DNA of 59,111 bases, taken from assembly GCA_902491395.1 (NCBI GenBank), contig CABUHO010000014.1, forward strand, positions 1-59,111. Reading direction: 5' to 3'. Position 1 is the stretch's first letter. Every line of letters begins with the position of its first letter. A program made the translations under genes and the position numbers. The DNA comes from an uncultured Collinsella sp. Lineage in GTDB: Bacteria; Actinomycetota; Coriobacteriia; Coriobacteriales; Coriobacteriaceae. The notes under the pieces were generated by a model. That model saw only the letters and a list, made by a program, of their open reading frames with translations, searched no databases and was not told the DNA's origin. Shown here in pieces: positions 41,104 through 49,124 of the stretch.

Positions 41104-41139
41104 GAGCTCTCGCCTCCCCTATTTGGGAGGCATGAGCTC
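41104..41139 (-). other. Strong hairpin in the rplW-rplB gap, possible attenuator
   Basis: GAGCTC-tc-GCCTCCC pairs with GGGAGGC-at-GAGCTC around CTATTT. On the minus strand it is followed by AAGGTTTTGGGCGTATAAAATGG, that is a short T-run and then a TATAAA box. It may stop part of the transcripts and restart them upstream of rplB, or be an RNase processing site. Confidence 0.55.
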
Positions 41140-41157
41140 ACTCAACAGCAGCGAGTC

Positions 41158-41445
41158 TTAGGCCTGGTTGCCAAAGACTTCGATGGTGTCGCCCTCGGCC
41201 AGCGTGACGATGGCCTTCTTCCAAGAACGGGTCTTGCCGGCGACATAGCGCACGCGCTTGGTCTTGGGCTTGACCGTCAGGGTGTTCACGCGAACGACCT
41301 TGACGCCGAAGATCTCCTCGACAGCGTCCTTGATCTGATACTTGTTAGCATCCTTGGCGACCTCGAACGTGTACTTGTTCTGCTCCATGCCGGAGAAGGA
41401 ACGCTCGGACACGATCGGACGGATGATGATCTCGTGGGCGGTCAT
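41158..41445 (-). CDS. rplW: Ribosomal protein L23
   Basis: 95 residues: IIIRPIVSERSFSGMEQNKYTFEVAKDANKYQIKDAVEEIFGVKV and the VNTLTVKPKTKRVRYVAGKTRSWKKAIVTL end. It is at the tunnel exit and is the docking site for trigger factor and SRP. It starts immediately after the rplD stop, with GGGGAGG inside the rplD end. Confidence 0.97.
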   Translation of the reverse strand: MTAHEIIIRPIVSERSFSGMEQNKYTFEVAKDANKYQIKDAVEEIFGVKVVRVNTLTVKPKTKRVRYVAGKTRSWKKAIVTLAEGDTIEVFGNQA

Positions 41446-42072
41446 TTATGCAAGCACCTCCCCGAAGTGAGCGGCGATGTCGGCGGGCATCAGCACAGCG
41501 TTGTTGTTGACGAGATCGTAGGTGTTGGCCTCGTCGGCAGTGATGATGAACGTCTTGGGAATGTTGCGGAACGACAGGTAGGCGTTGACGTCCTCATCGC
41601 GAACGATGATGGTCAGACGCTTGCCCTCAAGGCCGAGAGCCTTGAGCATGGCGACGGCAGCCTTGGTGGAAGGCTTCTCGAAGCCGTAGTCGTCGACGAG
41701 CACGAGCTCGCCATCGGCCAGCTTGGCGGACAGCGCGGAGCGCATAGCCAGCTTGACCTCCTTGTTGTTCATACGCTTAGCGTAAGAACGGGGCTTGGGG
41801 GCGAAGACAACGCCACCGTGACGCCACTGGGCAGCACGGATGGAACCCTGGCGGGCACGGCCGGTGCCCTTCTGACGCCAAGGCTTCTTGCCGCCACCGG
41901 AAACCTCAGAGCGACCCTTAGCAGACTGGGTGCCCTGACGCCAAGAGGCCATCTGGCACTTGACGATGTGGTGCATAACGTGGATGTTCGGCTCGATGCC
42001 GTACACCTCAGCGGCGAGCTCGGCCTCGGCGACCTTCTTGCCCTCGCTGTTCTTTACTTCAAACTTTGCCAT
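41446..42072 (-). CDS. rplD: Ribosomal protein L4
   Basis: 208 residues. The tunnel loop is ready to recognise in WRQGTQSAKGRSEVSGGGKKPWRQKGTGRARQGSIRAAQWRHGG. In some bacteria L4 also represses the S10 operon. AAGGAGAACAC precedes the ATG, 46 nt after rplC. Confidence 0.97.
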   Translation of the reverse strand: MAKFEVKNSEGKKVAEAELAAEVYGIEPNIHVMHHIVKCQMASWRQGTQSAKGRSEVSGGGKKPWRQKGTGRARQGSIRAAQWRHGGVVFAPKPRSYAKRMNNKEVKLAMRSALSAKLADGELVLVDDYGFEKPSTKAAVAMLKALGLEGKRLTIIVRDEDVNAYLSFRNIPKTFIITADEANTYDLVNNNAVLMPADIAAHFGEVLA

Positions 42073-42118
42073 TTAAGTGTTCTCCTTGGTATGACGCTGG
42101 GCTAAATGGGCTGGGCCC

Positions 42119-42739
42119 TTAGGCCATACGGATGGCGACGAGACCATTCTTGGCACCCGGGACAGCGCCCTTGACCAAGATGAGGTTCTGCTCGGCATCG
42201 ATGCGGACAACGGAAAGGTTCTTGACGGTAACGCGCTCGTTACCCATGTGACCGGCCATCTTGACGCCCTTGAGGACGCGCGCAGGATAGGCGCACTGAC
42301 CGATAGAACCGGGGTGACGCTGGAAGTGAGAACCATGCGTCATAGGACCGCGGCGCTGACCCCAGCGCTTGATGCGACCCTGGAAGCCCTTACCCTTGGA
42401 GGTACCGATGACGTCGACCTTCTCGACATCAGCGAAATCAGCGACGGTGACGACCTCGCCGACCTTGTGCTCCTCGCCGTTCTCGACGCGAACCTCACGA
42501 AGGAAGCGGACAGGCTCGACGCCAGCCTTGGCGAAGTGACCAGCCATGGGCTTGTTCACGTTCTTGGCCTTGATGTCGCCGAAACCGATCTGGACGGCGT
42601 CATAGCCGTCGGTTGCCTGAGTTTTAACCTGCGAGACAGCGCAGGGGCCAGCCTGGATGACCGTGACGGGAACGACGTTGTCGTCCTCGTCCCAAACCTG
42701 GGTCATGCCAATCTTGCGGCCGAGAATCATGCTGATCAA
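42119..42739 (-). CDS. rplC: Ribosomal protein L3
   Basis: 206 residues with ILGRKIGMTQVWDEDDNVVPVT and TSKGKGFQGRIKRWGQRRGPMTHGS. Two starts are possible: TTG at 42739 (MISMILGRK, GGGA upstream, aligning in length with other L3 proteins) or ATG at 42730. It is the first gene of this ribosomal unit; rpsJ, its usual upstream partner, is 12.6 kb away. A long leader of about 450 bp precedes it. Confidence 0.96.
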   Translation of the reverse strand: MISMILGRKIGMTQVWDEDDNVVPVTVIQAGPCAVSQVKTQATDGYDAVQIGFGDIKAKNVNKPMAGHFAKAGVEPVRFLREVRVENGEEHKVGEVVTVADFADVEKVDVIGTSKGKGFQGRIKRWGQRRGPMTHGSHFQRHPGSIGQCAYPARVLKGVKMAGHMGNERVTVKNLSVVRIDAEQNLILVKGAVPGAKNGLVAIRMA

Positions 42740-43007
42740 GATATGATCCCAACTCTCGCGTGGTCTTGGGACAATGCGTACACCACCGAGCGTACGCCCC
42801 TAGAGGACCACTACTTACACGACGTGCTCCCCAGCCTTGTATTTCGCCCGGACTACCTGACAACCCTATTAAGCAGGCATTTTGTCCAGCCAGAATACTC
42901 CCCTGGTTTCACACAGCTGTTTAGTATACACGGCTGCGGGCGTATCCATCGAGATTCATATTTCACTCACATTGTTTACGCAGGTAAAGTGCGTGGATGG
43001 CTCCTGG
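42740..43007 (-). promoter_or_regulatory. Leader/promoter region of the rplC operon
   Basis: No gene. On the minus strand GCCGTGTATACTAAACAGC contains a TATACT -10-like box near 42923-42945. GC-rich leader sequence with several short dyads follows. The region lies between the rplC start and the inverted-repeat element at 43008-43144. Confidence 0.4.
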
Positions 43008-43144
43008 GCACGGCGGAGGGCCGGAGAAATATATTAAGGTCCCTGCTCTACAGTCCTGCGCAAGACGGAGAGCACATTAAGTGCTCTCCTTTGCGTGCGG
43101 AACTCGCGATGACCTTAATATATTTCTCCGGCCCTCCGCCGTGC
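43008..43144. repeat. 34-bp perfect inverted repeat flanking a 69-bp hairpin-containing core
   Basis: The left arm at 43008-43041 and right arm at 43111-43144 are perfect complements over 34 bp (begins GCACGGCGGAGGG, ends AATATATTAAGGTC). The core carries the 62-bp element (43043-43104) also found at 59050-59111. The core hairpin is GGAGAGCAC-ATTAA-GTGCTCTCC, extended by CGCAA/TTGCG. It lies in the 3' region of the phosphatase gene and upstream of rplC. Confidence 0.9.
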
Positions 43145-43189
43145 TCGGGAGACGACACGTTGATGTCTGCTAAACCTTGCTCGCTCAGG

Positions 43190-43816
43190 CTAATGACTTT
43201 GTTGGGGGTCCACTATTTGCTGGAGGGTGAACTTGCATTGCATTGGCTCGACCTCTACTTGTGGCTCCGCCTCATCAAAATCGAAGATCATGATGGCGCA
43301 GTTGGGGAGTTTTGTTGGGAGCTCGAAGCCCTCTGGGGCTGCAGCCTTGATGAATTGGCGGCTGGCGCTGCCGTGGCTTACTGCTAGGAGGGTTTCGATG
43401 CCCTCGGCGCCCATGAGATTGGTGAGGGTGCCTACCATGCGCTCCTGCAGGGCATGGCTTCCTTCTCCGCCAAATGGGATCAGGTCCTCGCCGGGGTCCC
43501 AGACGTCGGTGGGTAGGGCGTCGTGGGGGCCTTCTTCGAAGGTGCCGTAGCTGCGCTCGATGATGCCTTCGCAGGGCTCGACTGCTGTGTCCGGGCCGAG
43601 GAGCTCGCATGCGACGAGCTGAGCCGTGTCCATGGCTCGGCCTAAGGGCGAAGAGACCACTTTGTCGGGGACGACGCCGTGGGCTTTGAGCCATGCGGCT
43701 GCCATTCCCGCTTGCTTGCGGCCCAGATCGGTCAACGGAGAATCGCAGCGGCCCTGGACGAGCTTTTTAACGTTGAATTCTGTCTGACCGTGGCGGAGTA
43801 GATATAGACGCTTCAT
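43190..43816 (-). CDS. Histidine phosphatase family protein (phosphoglycerate-mutase-like)
   Basis: 208 residues. The phosphohistidine motif is LLRHGQTEFNVKKLVQGRCDSPLT (His8), the second active-site part is ERSYGTFEEG, and the C-terminal catalytic His is in LAVSHGSASRQF. This is the GpmB/CobC-like branch: cofactor-independent small phosphatases with broad substrates. GAAGGGGAG precedes the ATG. It lies between the cation efflux gene and the inverted repeat upstream of rplC; no functional link to either is apparent. Confidence 0.92.
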   Translation of the reverse strand: MKRLYLLRHGQTEFNVKKLVQGRCDSPLTDLGRKQAGMAAAWLKAHGVVPDKVVSSPLGRAMDTAQLVACELLGPDTAVEPCEGIIERSYGTFEEGPHDALPTDVWDPGEDLIPFGGEGSHALQERMVGTLTNLMGAEGIETLLAVSHGSASRQFIKAAAPEGFELPTKLPNCAIMIFDFDEAEPQVEVEPMQCKFTLQQIVDPQQSH

Positions 43817-43855
43817 GCTCTCCCCTTCTGTATAACTTGCTTTACCGGCACAGCC

Positions 43856-45010
43856 CTACTCGTGGGTATGGCCGACATAGTCTTCGTCGATCGTGATCTT
43901 GGCAATCGACTTGGGATATTCGGATTCGACACGTTTCGCCAACGCACGCTTTAGGTCCTCGGCGTTCATCGTCAAATCCGAGGGTCGCACGCAGTCAAAA
44001 ATCACATTGGTGTGCGTGGGGCCCGGTACGCAACGCAAGTCGTGGATCGAGAGGCGGCTATCAATCTCCTGGGCCATGGCGTTAATGCGCAAACGCATGC
44101 TCGCCACCTTTGGATCGTCGGTCACGATGGGGTCGTAATGGAGCGTGACGATCATACCGTCTTCGTTCCTAAACGACTGCTCGATGTTATCGAGCGTGTC
44201 GTGACTTTCCAGCGGGCTGGCCTCGGCCGCCATCTCGGCGTGCGCACTTGCAAACTTCCTGCCCGGACCGTAATCGTGAACCATAAGGTCGTGGACGCCC
44301 AAAACGCCGGGGTAGCTCATGATCTTGTCTCGGATATGTTTGACCAGCTTGGGATCGGGCGCCTGGCCCAAAAGCGGGCTCACCGTATCCTGAATGAGCT
44401 CAAAACCGCTCCAGCCGATATAGGCGCCAACGGCAAGGCCGACCCATGCGTCAAGATTGATATGCGTCACCTGGGAAACAATCGCGCACGCAAGCACGGC
44501 GCCCGTGGCTAAGACATCGTTTTTGGAATCCTGAGCGGTCGCGTGCAACGTCTCGGACTCAATGCGGTCACCGAGCTTTTGGTTGAGGGCCGCCATCCAC
44601 AGCTTTACAACCATCGAAAGTGCCAGGACTGCCACCAGGGCAAGCGAGAACTCGACAGGCTCCGGGTTGACGATACGCTCCACCGAGGACTTCACCAGTT
44701 CGATGCCAATAAGCAGCACGAGCGCCGCCACAACCAGACCCGAGAGATACTCGTAGCGGCCATGACCGTAAGGATGCTCGGGGTCTGCTGGCTTGCCCGC
44801 CAGCTTAAAGCCAAGCACGCTCACGATGTTCGAGCTAGCATCGGACAGATTATTCATGGCGTCCGCCACAATCGAAACCGATCCCGACAGCACGCCAATT
44901 ACGCCCTTCGCAGCGCATAGTGCCACATTGGCGAGAATACACACCACGCCCGTCAACGTGCCCACGCGCGCACGGTCGCCCTGCGCACGCTTAACAATCC
45001 ACTCGACCAT
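43856..45010 (-). CDS. Cation diffusion facilitator family transporter
   Basis: 384 residues with about six transmembrane segments and a cytoplasmic C-terminal domain. Metal sites are seen in SIVADAMNNLSDASSN (TM2) and HATAQDSKNDVLA (TM5), with HPYGHGRYEYLSGL between TM2 and TM3. The C-terminal domain (about 210-384) is longer than in minimal CDF proteins and ends in VGHTHE. It exports Zn, Mn or Fe in exchange for protons; the metal cannot be told. It is transcribed with the same polarity as the fab operon but after a terminator, so it is probably a separate unit. Confidence 0.94.
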   Translation of the reverse strand: MVEWIVKRAQGDRARVGTLTGVVCILANVALCAAKGVIGVLSGSVSIVADAMNNLSDASSNIVSVLGFKLAGKPADPEHPYGHGRYEYLSGLVVAALVLLIGIELVKSSVERIVNPEPVEFSLALVAVLALSMVVKLWMAALNQKLGDRIESETLHATAQDSKNDVLATGAVLACAIVSQVTHINLDAWVGLAVGAYIGWSGFELIQDTVSPLLGQAPDPKLVKHIRDKIMSYPGVLGVHDLMVHDYGPGRKFASAHAEMAAEASPLESHDTLDNIEQSFRNEDGMIVTLHYDPIVTDDPKVASMRLRINAMAQEIDSRLSIHDLRCVPGPTHTNVIFDCVRPSDLTMNAEDLKRALAKRVESEYPKSIAKITIDEDYVGHTHE

Positions 45011-45088
45011 CTACATCCGCCCCCACGGTACTACCTATATATCTATTGCTCAAACGGATTGTAGTGTAGCCACTTTGCCCCACAGATA

Positions 45089-45122
45089 CAAAAAGGCCGC
45101 AACCCACACGGGCCACGACCTT
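45089..45122 (-). terminator. Terminator of the fatty-acid synthesis operon
   Basis: On the minus strand AAGGTCGTGGCCC pairs with GGGTTGCGGCCTT (13 pairs including wobbles), loop GTGT, followed by TTTGTATC. It lies 28 bp after the accDA stop. Confidence 0.85.
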
Positions 45123-45150
45123 GGAATGTGACATGCGGACTGTCCCTTTG

Positions 45151-46875
45151 TCACATCGTGCGGTACCGACCGATTGCGCGGTACTTTTCGTAGCGGAGGT
45201 TTGTGAGGGTCGCGTCGTCGAGCTGCCCAAGCGTATCGAAGGCATCAAATGCCGAGGACATGACGGCACCGGCGATCTCCTCATGCGACAGGCCCCTATC
45301 GTCAACGATGCCGTCGATGATGCCGAGCGCCAACAGATCGGGGGCCGTGAGCTTAAGCGCCTCGGCGGCCTCATTCGCGCGCTCGGTATCCTTCCACAGG
45401 ATCGACGCACAGGCCTCGGGGCTCACGACCGAATAGGCCGAACTCGAGAGCATCAGGATGCGGTCGGCCACGGACAGCGCCAGCGCGCCACCAGAGCCAC
45501 CCTCGCCTGTCACCACCGAGACAATCGGCGTCTTAAGGCCGCTCATCTCCATGAGATTCCGGGCAATCGCCTCGCCCTGGCCGCGCTCCTCGGCACCGAT
45601 GCCACAAAACGCGCCCGAAGTATCGACCAGGCACAGAACCGGTCGACCAAACTTTTCGGCCTGGCGCATCAGACGACGCGCTTTGCGGTAACCCTCGGGA
45701 TGCGCCATACCAAAGTTGCGGCGCATACGCTCTTTGGTCGTGGTACCGCGCTCGATGGCGATGACCGTTACGGGGCGTCCGTCTTTCCAGCCAATGCCAG
45801 CCACCACGGCGGCGTCGTCGCCATAGTAACGGTCGCCGTGCAGCTCCACAAATCCATCCAGGCCCAGCGAGATCATCTCACCCGCCGTGGCGCGATCTGC
45901 CGAGCGGGTCTGCTTGACAATCTCGAGTGCGGTTTTTGGTGCCGTCGAGCGCTTAAACAAGTGTCCCAGCTTTTTGCCGCGGCGACCCGCATGCACGATC
46001 TCATGCGGTGCCCCCAGGCCGGGCGCGTGCCCTTCGTGCAGCGCCAGCAGCTCGCCTACCGTGAGCGCAATCTCGCCACGCGGAACAACGGCATCGCAAA
46101 AGCCGTGCTCCAGCAAAAACTCGGAGCGCTGGAATCCCTTGGGCAGGCGCTTGTGCATGTTCTGCTCGATCACGCGCGGACCGGCAAATGCCGTCAGGGC
46201 ATCGGGCTCGGCCAGGATAATGTCGCCCTCCATGGCAAAGCTCGCGGTTACGCCTCCGGTCGTGGGGTCGGTGAGTACCGTGATATACAGGCCGCCCGCC
46301 TCGCCGTGGCGCCTAACCGCCGCAGAAATCTTGGCCATCTGCATAAGCGATGTCACGCCCTCTTGCATGCGCGCACCGCCCGAAACGGTAAAGCCGACAA
46401 CCGGCAATCCCATCTCGGTCGCACGCTCAAATGTGCGACAGATCTTCTCGCCCACCACGGAACCCATCGAGCCCATCATAAAGTTGGCGTCCATAAAGAA
46501 GAGCGCTGTATCGCAACCGCGGATTTTGCCCCTGCCGCACACAACGGCATCTCGCTCGCCCGAACGCTCACTCACGCTCTTGAGCTTGTCGGCATAGCCG
46601 GGAAACGAGAGGAAGTCCTCCGACACCAGATTGGCATCCCATTCCTCAAACGTGTCCTCGTCGACCGTCATGCGCATGCGCGCGCGACCGCTCACGCGAA
46701 AGTGTTTGCCGCAACGAGGGCAGACCTCGAGGTTGTCGTGCAGGCGTGCCTCATCGATCACACGGCGGCACTCCGGGCATTTGACAAACACGTGGCGCGC
46801 GGGGAACTCGGCGCACGACTCGGTTATCGGCCCCTCAAGGACATTGACCGTCTTCGCTTTTCTATTCATCAGCAT
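45151..46875 (-). CDS. accDA: Acetyl-CoA carboxylase carboxyltransferase, fused beta and alpha subunits
   Basis: 574-residue fusion of AccD and AccA. Zinc ribbon cysteines are C33, C36, C52 and C55 (CPEC..CPRC). The AccD part runs to about residue 285 (SGGARMQEG, MGSMGSVVGEK). The AccA part is from about 300 (ALEIVKQTRSADRATAGEM, VDTSGAFCGIGAEERGQGEAIARN, GEGGSGGALAL). It transfers CO2 from carboxybiotin to acetyl-CoA, giving malonyl-CoA. Its start (ATGCTGATGAATAG) overlaps the last codons of accC by 14 nt. Last gene of the operon. In most bacteria the two are separate genes. Confidence 0.96.
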   Translation of the reverse strand: MLMNRKAKTVNVLEGPITESCAEFPARHVFVKCPECRRVIDEARLHDNLEVCPRCGKHFRVSGRARMRMTVDEDTFEEWDANLVSEDFLSFPGYADKLKSVSERSGERDAVVCGRGKIRGCDTALFFMDANFMMGSMGSVVGEKICRTFERATEMGLPVVGFTVSGGARMQEGVTSLMQMAKISAAVRRHGEAGGLYITVLTDPTTGGVTASFAMEGDIILAEPDALTAFAGPRVIEQNMHKRLPKGFQRSEFLLEHGFCDAVVPRGEIALTVGELLALHEGHAPGLGAPHEIVHAGRRGKKLGHLFKRSTAPKTALEIVKQTRSADRATAGEMISLGLDGFVELHGDRYYGDDAAVVAGIGWKDGRPVTVIAIERGTTTKERMRRNFGMAHPEGYRKARRLMRQAEKFGRPVLCLVDTSGAFCGIGAEERGQGEAIARNLMEMSGLKTPIVSVVTGEGGSGGALALSVADRILMLSSSAYSVVSPEACASILWKDTERANEAAEALKLTAPDLLALGIIDGIVDDRGLSHEEIAGAVMSSAFDAFDTLGQLDDATLTNLRYEKYRAIGRYRTM

Positions 46876-48205
46876 AGAGATGCCCCATCAGATCGGTGTG
46901 ATACATGCCCGACAAGAACTCGTCGTTTGCCAGCACGTCGAGCTGAAGCTCGCTATTTTCGCTCACGCCCTCAATCACGAGCTCGCCCAGGGCCGAGCGC
47001 ATCTTGCGAATGGCACCGTCACGCGTGGGCGCGCACACGATGAGCTTGCCGAGCATGGAGTCGTAGTACGGCGGAACTTTCGCTCCGGTAAACATGGCGG
47101 AATCCCAGCGCACGCGCGGACCACCCGGCACACGCAACGCGGTGACCGTTCCGCATGACGGCAGAAAGTCCGGCGTTTCGGCATTGATGCGGCACTCCAT
47201 GGCGTGGTTGCGCACCGGCATGTCCTCCTGCTCAAAGGGCAGAGGCTGGCCGGCAGCCACGCGCAGCTGCCACTTGACCAAGTCGGTATCGGTCACAAAC
47301 TCCGTGACCGGATGCTCAACCTGCAAGCGCGTGTTCATTTCCATAAAGTAGAAATTACCGTCATCTGAGTACAAAAACTCAATGGTACCGGCGCCCTCAT
47401 AGCCAACGGCACGAGCCAGGTCGCGCGCGGCCTTGTGCATGCGCGCGCGAATATCATCGCGTCCGTCGAGGCACGGCGCGGGGCTCTCCTCGATCAGCTT
47501 TTGGTTGCGGCGCTGCACCGAGCACTCGCGCTCGCCGAGCGAAAACACATGGCCCTGCTTATCGGCCATAATCTGCACCTCAACGTGGTGCGCCGGCGCG
47601 ACGAACTTCTCCATGTAGCACTCGCCGTCGCCAAAAACGGCCTCGCCCTCGGCACGCGCCTCGATGAACGCCTTTGCCGCATCTTCCACGCGCTCGACCT
47701 TGCGAATGCCGCGACCGCCACCACCTGCACGCGCCTTAATAAGCACGGGGCAGCCAATGCGCTCGGCCTCGGCCGTCGCCTCCTCGGGGCTTTTGAGCAA
47801 ATCGCAGCCCGGCACGATGGGCACGCCCGCCGCGGCAGCCGTTCTACGTGCGGCATCCTTGTCGCCCATGCTGTCGATGACCTCGGCCGAGGGACCAACA
47901 AACGCCAGACCGTACTTGTCGCAGTCGCGCACGAAGCTCGCCTTCTCGGAAAAGAAACCGTAGCCAGGATGGATCGCCTTTGCCCCCGACTTCACGGCAC
48001 AGGTGAGCACAGCATCGTCGTTGAGGTAGCTCTCGGCAAGACGCGGGCCGCCGATGCAATACGCCTCGTCGGCAAGCTGCACGTGTAGCGCGTCCGCATC
48101 GGCCGTGGAATATACGGCGACGGTCTTGATGCCCATATCGCGGCACGCGCGGATAACACGGACCGCGACTTCGCCGCGGTTGGCGATGAGCACTTTGTCG
48201 AACAT
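46862..48205 (-). CDS. accC: Acetyl-CoA carboxylase biotin carboxylase subunit
   Basis: 447 residues from ATG at 48205 (MFDKVLIANRGEVAVRVIRAC), preceded by GAAGG; the long upstream frame is antisense or overlapping noncoding. The ATP-grasp glycine loop is KARAGGGGRGI, and the catalytic region has EMNTRLQVEHPVTE. It carboxylates the biotin of AccB using ATP and bicarbonate. Follows fabZ by 10 nt. Confidence 0.97.
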   Translation of the reverse strand: MFDKVLIANRGEVAVRVIRACRDMGIKTVAVYSTADADALHVQLADEAYCIGGPRLAESYLNDDAVLTCAVKSGAKAIHPGYGFFSEKASFVRDCDKYGLAFVGPSAEVIDSMGDKDAARRTAAAAGVPIVPGCDLLKSPEEATAEAERIGCPVLIKARAGGGGRGIRKVERVEDAAKAFIEARAEGEAVFGDGECYMEKFVAPAHHVEVQIMADKQGHVFSLGERECSVQRRNQKLIEESPAPCLDGRDDIRARMHKAARDLARAVGYEGAGTIEFLYSDDGNFYFMEMNTRLQVEHPVTEFVTDTDLVKWQLRVAAGQPLPFEQEDMPVRNHAMECRINAETPDFLPSCGTVTALRVPGGPRVRWDSAMFTGAKVPPYYDSMLGKLIVCAPTRDGAIRKMRSALGELVIEGVSENSELQLDVLANDEFLSGMYHTDLMGHLYADE

Positions 48206-48215
48206 GAAGCCTTCC

Positions 48216-48638
48216 TTAACTTTCGTGCATGAGTGCAAATGACATATCGGCGCGGCAGCACACCTCACCGTTGACGCTCGCAGTACCCGTCGCAAAGCGG
48301 AACGGCCCGCGCGCACGCGTGATGGAGCACACCAGATCCACCGTGTCGCCCGGGCGCACCGGACGCTTAAAGCGCACCTTGTCCAGACTCGTGTAGAACG
48401 GCGTCGCGCCGCGCGCCTCCTCATCGCCCATCAGCAGTACGCAGCAGTTCTGGGCGAGCATCTCGCACTGAATCACGCCGGGAACGACCGGGTTTCCCGG
48501 AAAATGCCCCTGCAAAAAGTACTCGTCGCCCGTAATCGTGATCTTGCCGTGGGCCTCGTCGCCCACCAGCTCGGCTTCGTCGAGCAAAAGCATCGGCTCG
48601 CGATGCGGCAACAGCTTCTTGAGCTCCTCTTTGTTCAT
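48216..48638 (-). CDS. fabZ: 3-hydroxyacyl-ACP dehydratase FabZ
   Basis: 140 residues from ATG at 48638 (MNKEELKKLLPHREPML); GTG at 48647 is an alternative. The catalytic pair is H45 in FLQGHFPGNPVVPG and E59 in GVIQCEM. It removes water from 3-hydroxyacyl-ACP in each elongation cycle. It lies between accB and accC, as in the streptococcal operon. No fabA or fabM-type isomerase is visible in this window. Confidence 0.96.
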   Translation of the reverse strand: MNKEELKKLLPHREPMLLLDEAELVGDEAHGKITITGDEYFLQGHFPGNPVVPGVIQCEMLAQNCCVLLMGDEEARGATPFYTSLDKVRFKRPVRPGDTVDLVCSITRARGPFRFATGTASVNGEVCCRADMSFALMHES

Positions 48639-48647
48639 GGATATCAC

Positions 48648-49121
48648 CTATCCGATCCTCATGAGGCAGCTGCCAAACTCCACGAGGTCGCCGTCGGCCA
48701 CGCAGATCTCGAGCACCTCGCCATCCGCCTCCGCCGTCACCTCGTTGAGAACCTTCATGGCCTCGATGATGCAGAGGGTCTCGCCGGCTTTGACCTTGGA
48801 GCCCACGTGCACAAACGGCTCGTCGCCCGGCGCCGGGGCAGCATAGAAAACGCCGACCATGGGAGCAGTCACCTCGGTGCCCTTAGGCTCCGACGCGGCG
48901 GCAGGTGCCTGCGCGGCAGGTTCCGGTGCGGCAGGCGCGACTGTGGGAGCTGCAACTTGAGCGGCCATGGCGCTCGGCATGGGCATGGGCACGGCAACCG
49001 GCTGCGCGGCGCTCGCGCGCTCGAGCTCGACCGCGGTGCCATCGGGCTCCTCAACACGTACGCGCGTGAGGCCGCGGTCCTCCATAACATCGGCTATCTC
49101 GGCAAGTCTTTTGGAATCCAT
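48648..49121 (-). CDS. accB: Biotin carboxyl carrier protein of acetyl-CoA carboxylase
   Basis: 157 residues. The biotinylated lysine is K123 in IIEAMKVLNEV (the usual EAMKMMN varies at two positions). The middle is an Ala/Pro-rich flexible linker (about 45-85: PAAPEPAAQAPAAASEP). BirA encoded 5 kb upstream on the opposite strand would attach the biotin. It lies 3 nt after fabF. Confidence 0.96.
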   Translation of the reverse strand: MDSKRLAEIADVMEDRGLTRVRVEEPDGTAVELERASAAQPVAVPMPMPSAMAAQVAAPTVAPAAPEPAAQAPAAASEPKGTEVTAPMVGVFYAAPAPGDEPFVHVGSKVKAGETLCIIEAMKVLNEVTAEADGEVLEICVADGDLVEFGSCLMRIG

Positions 49122-49124
49122 GCT

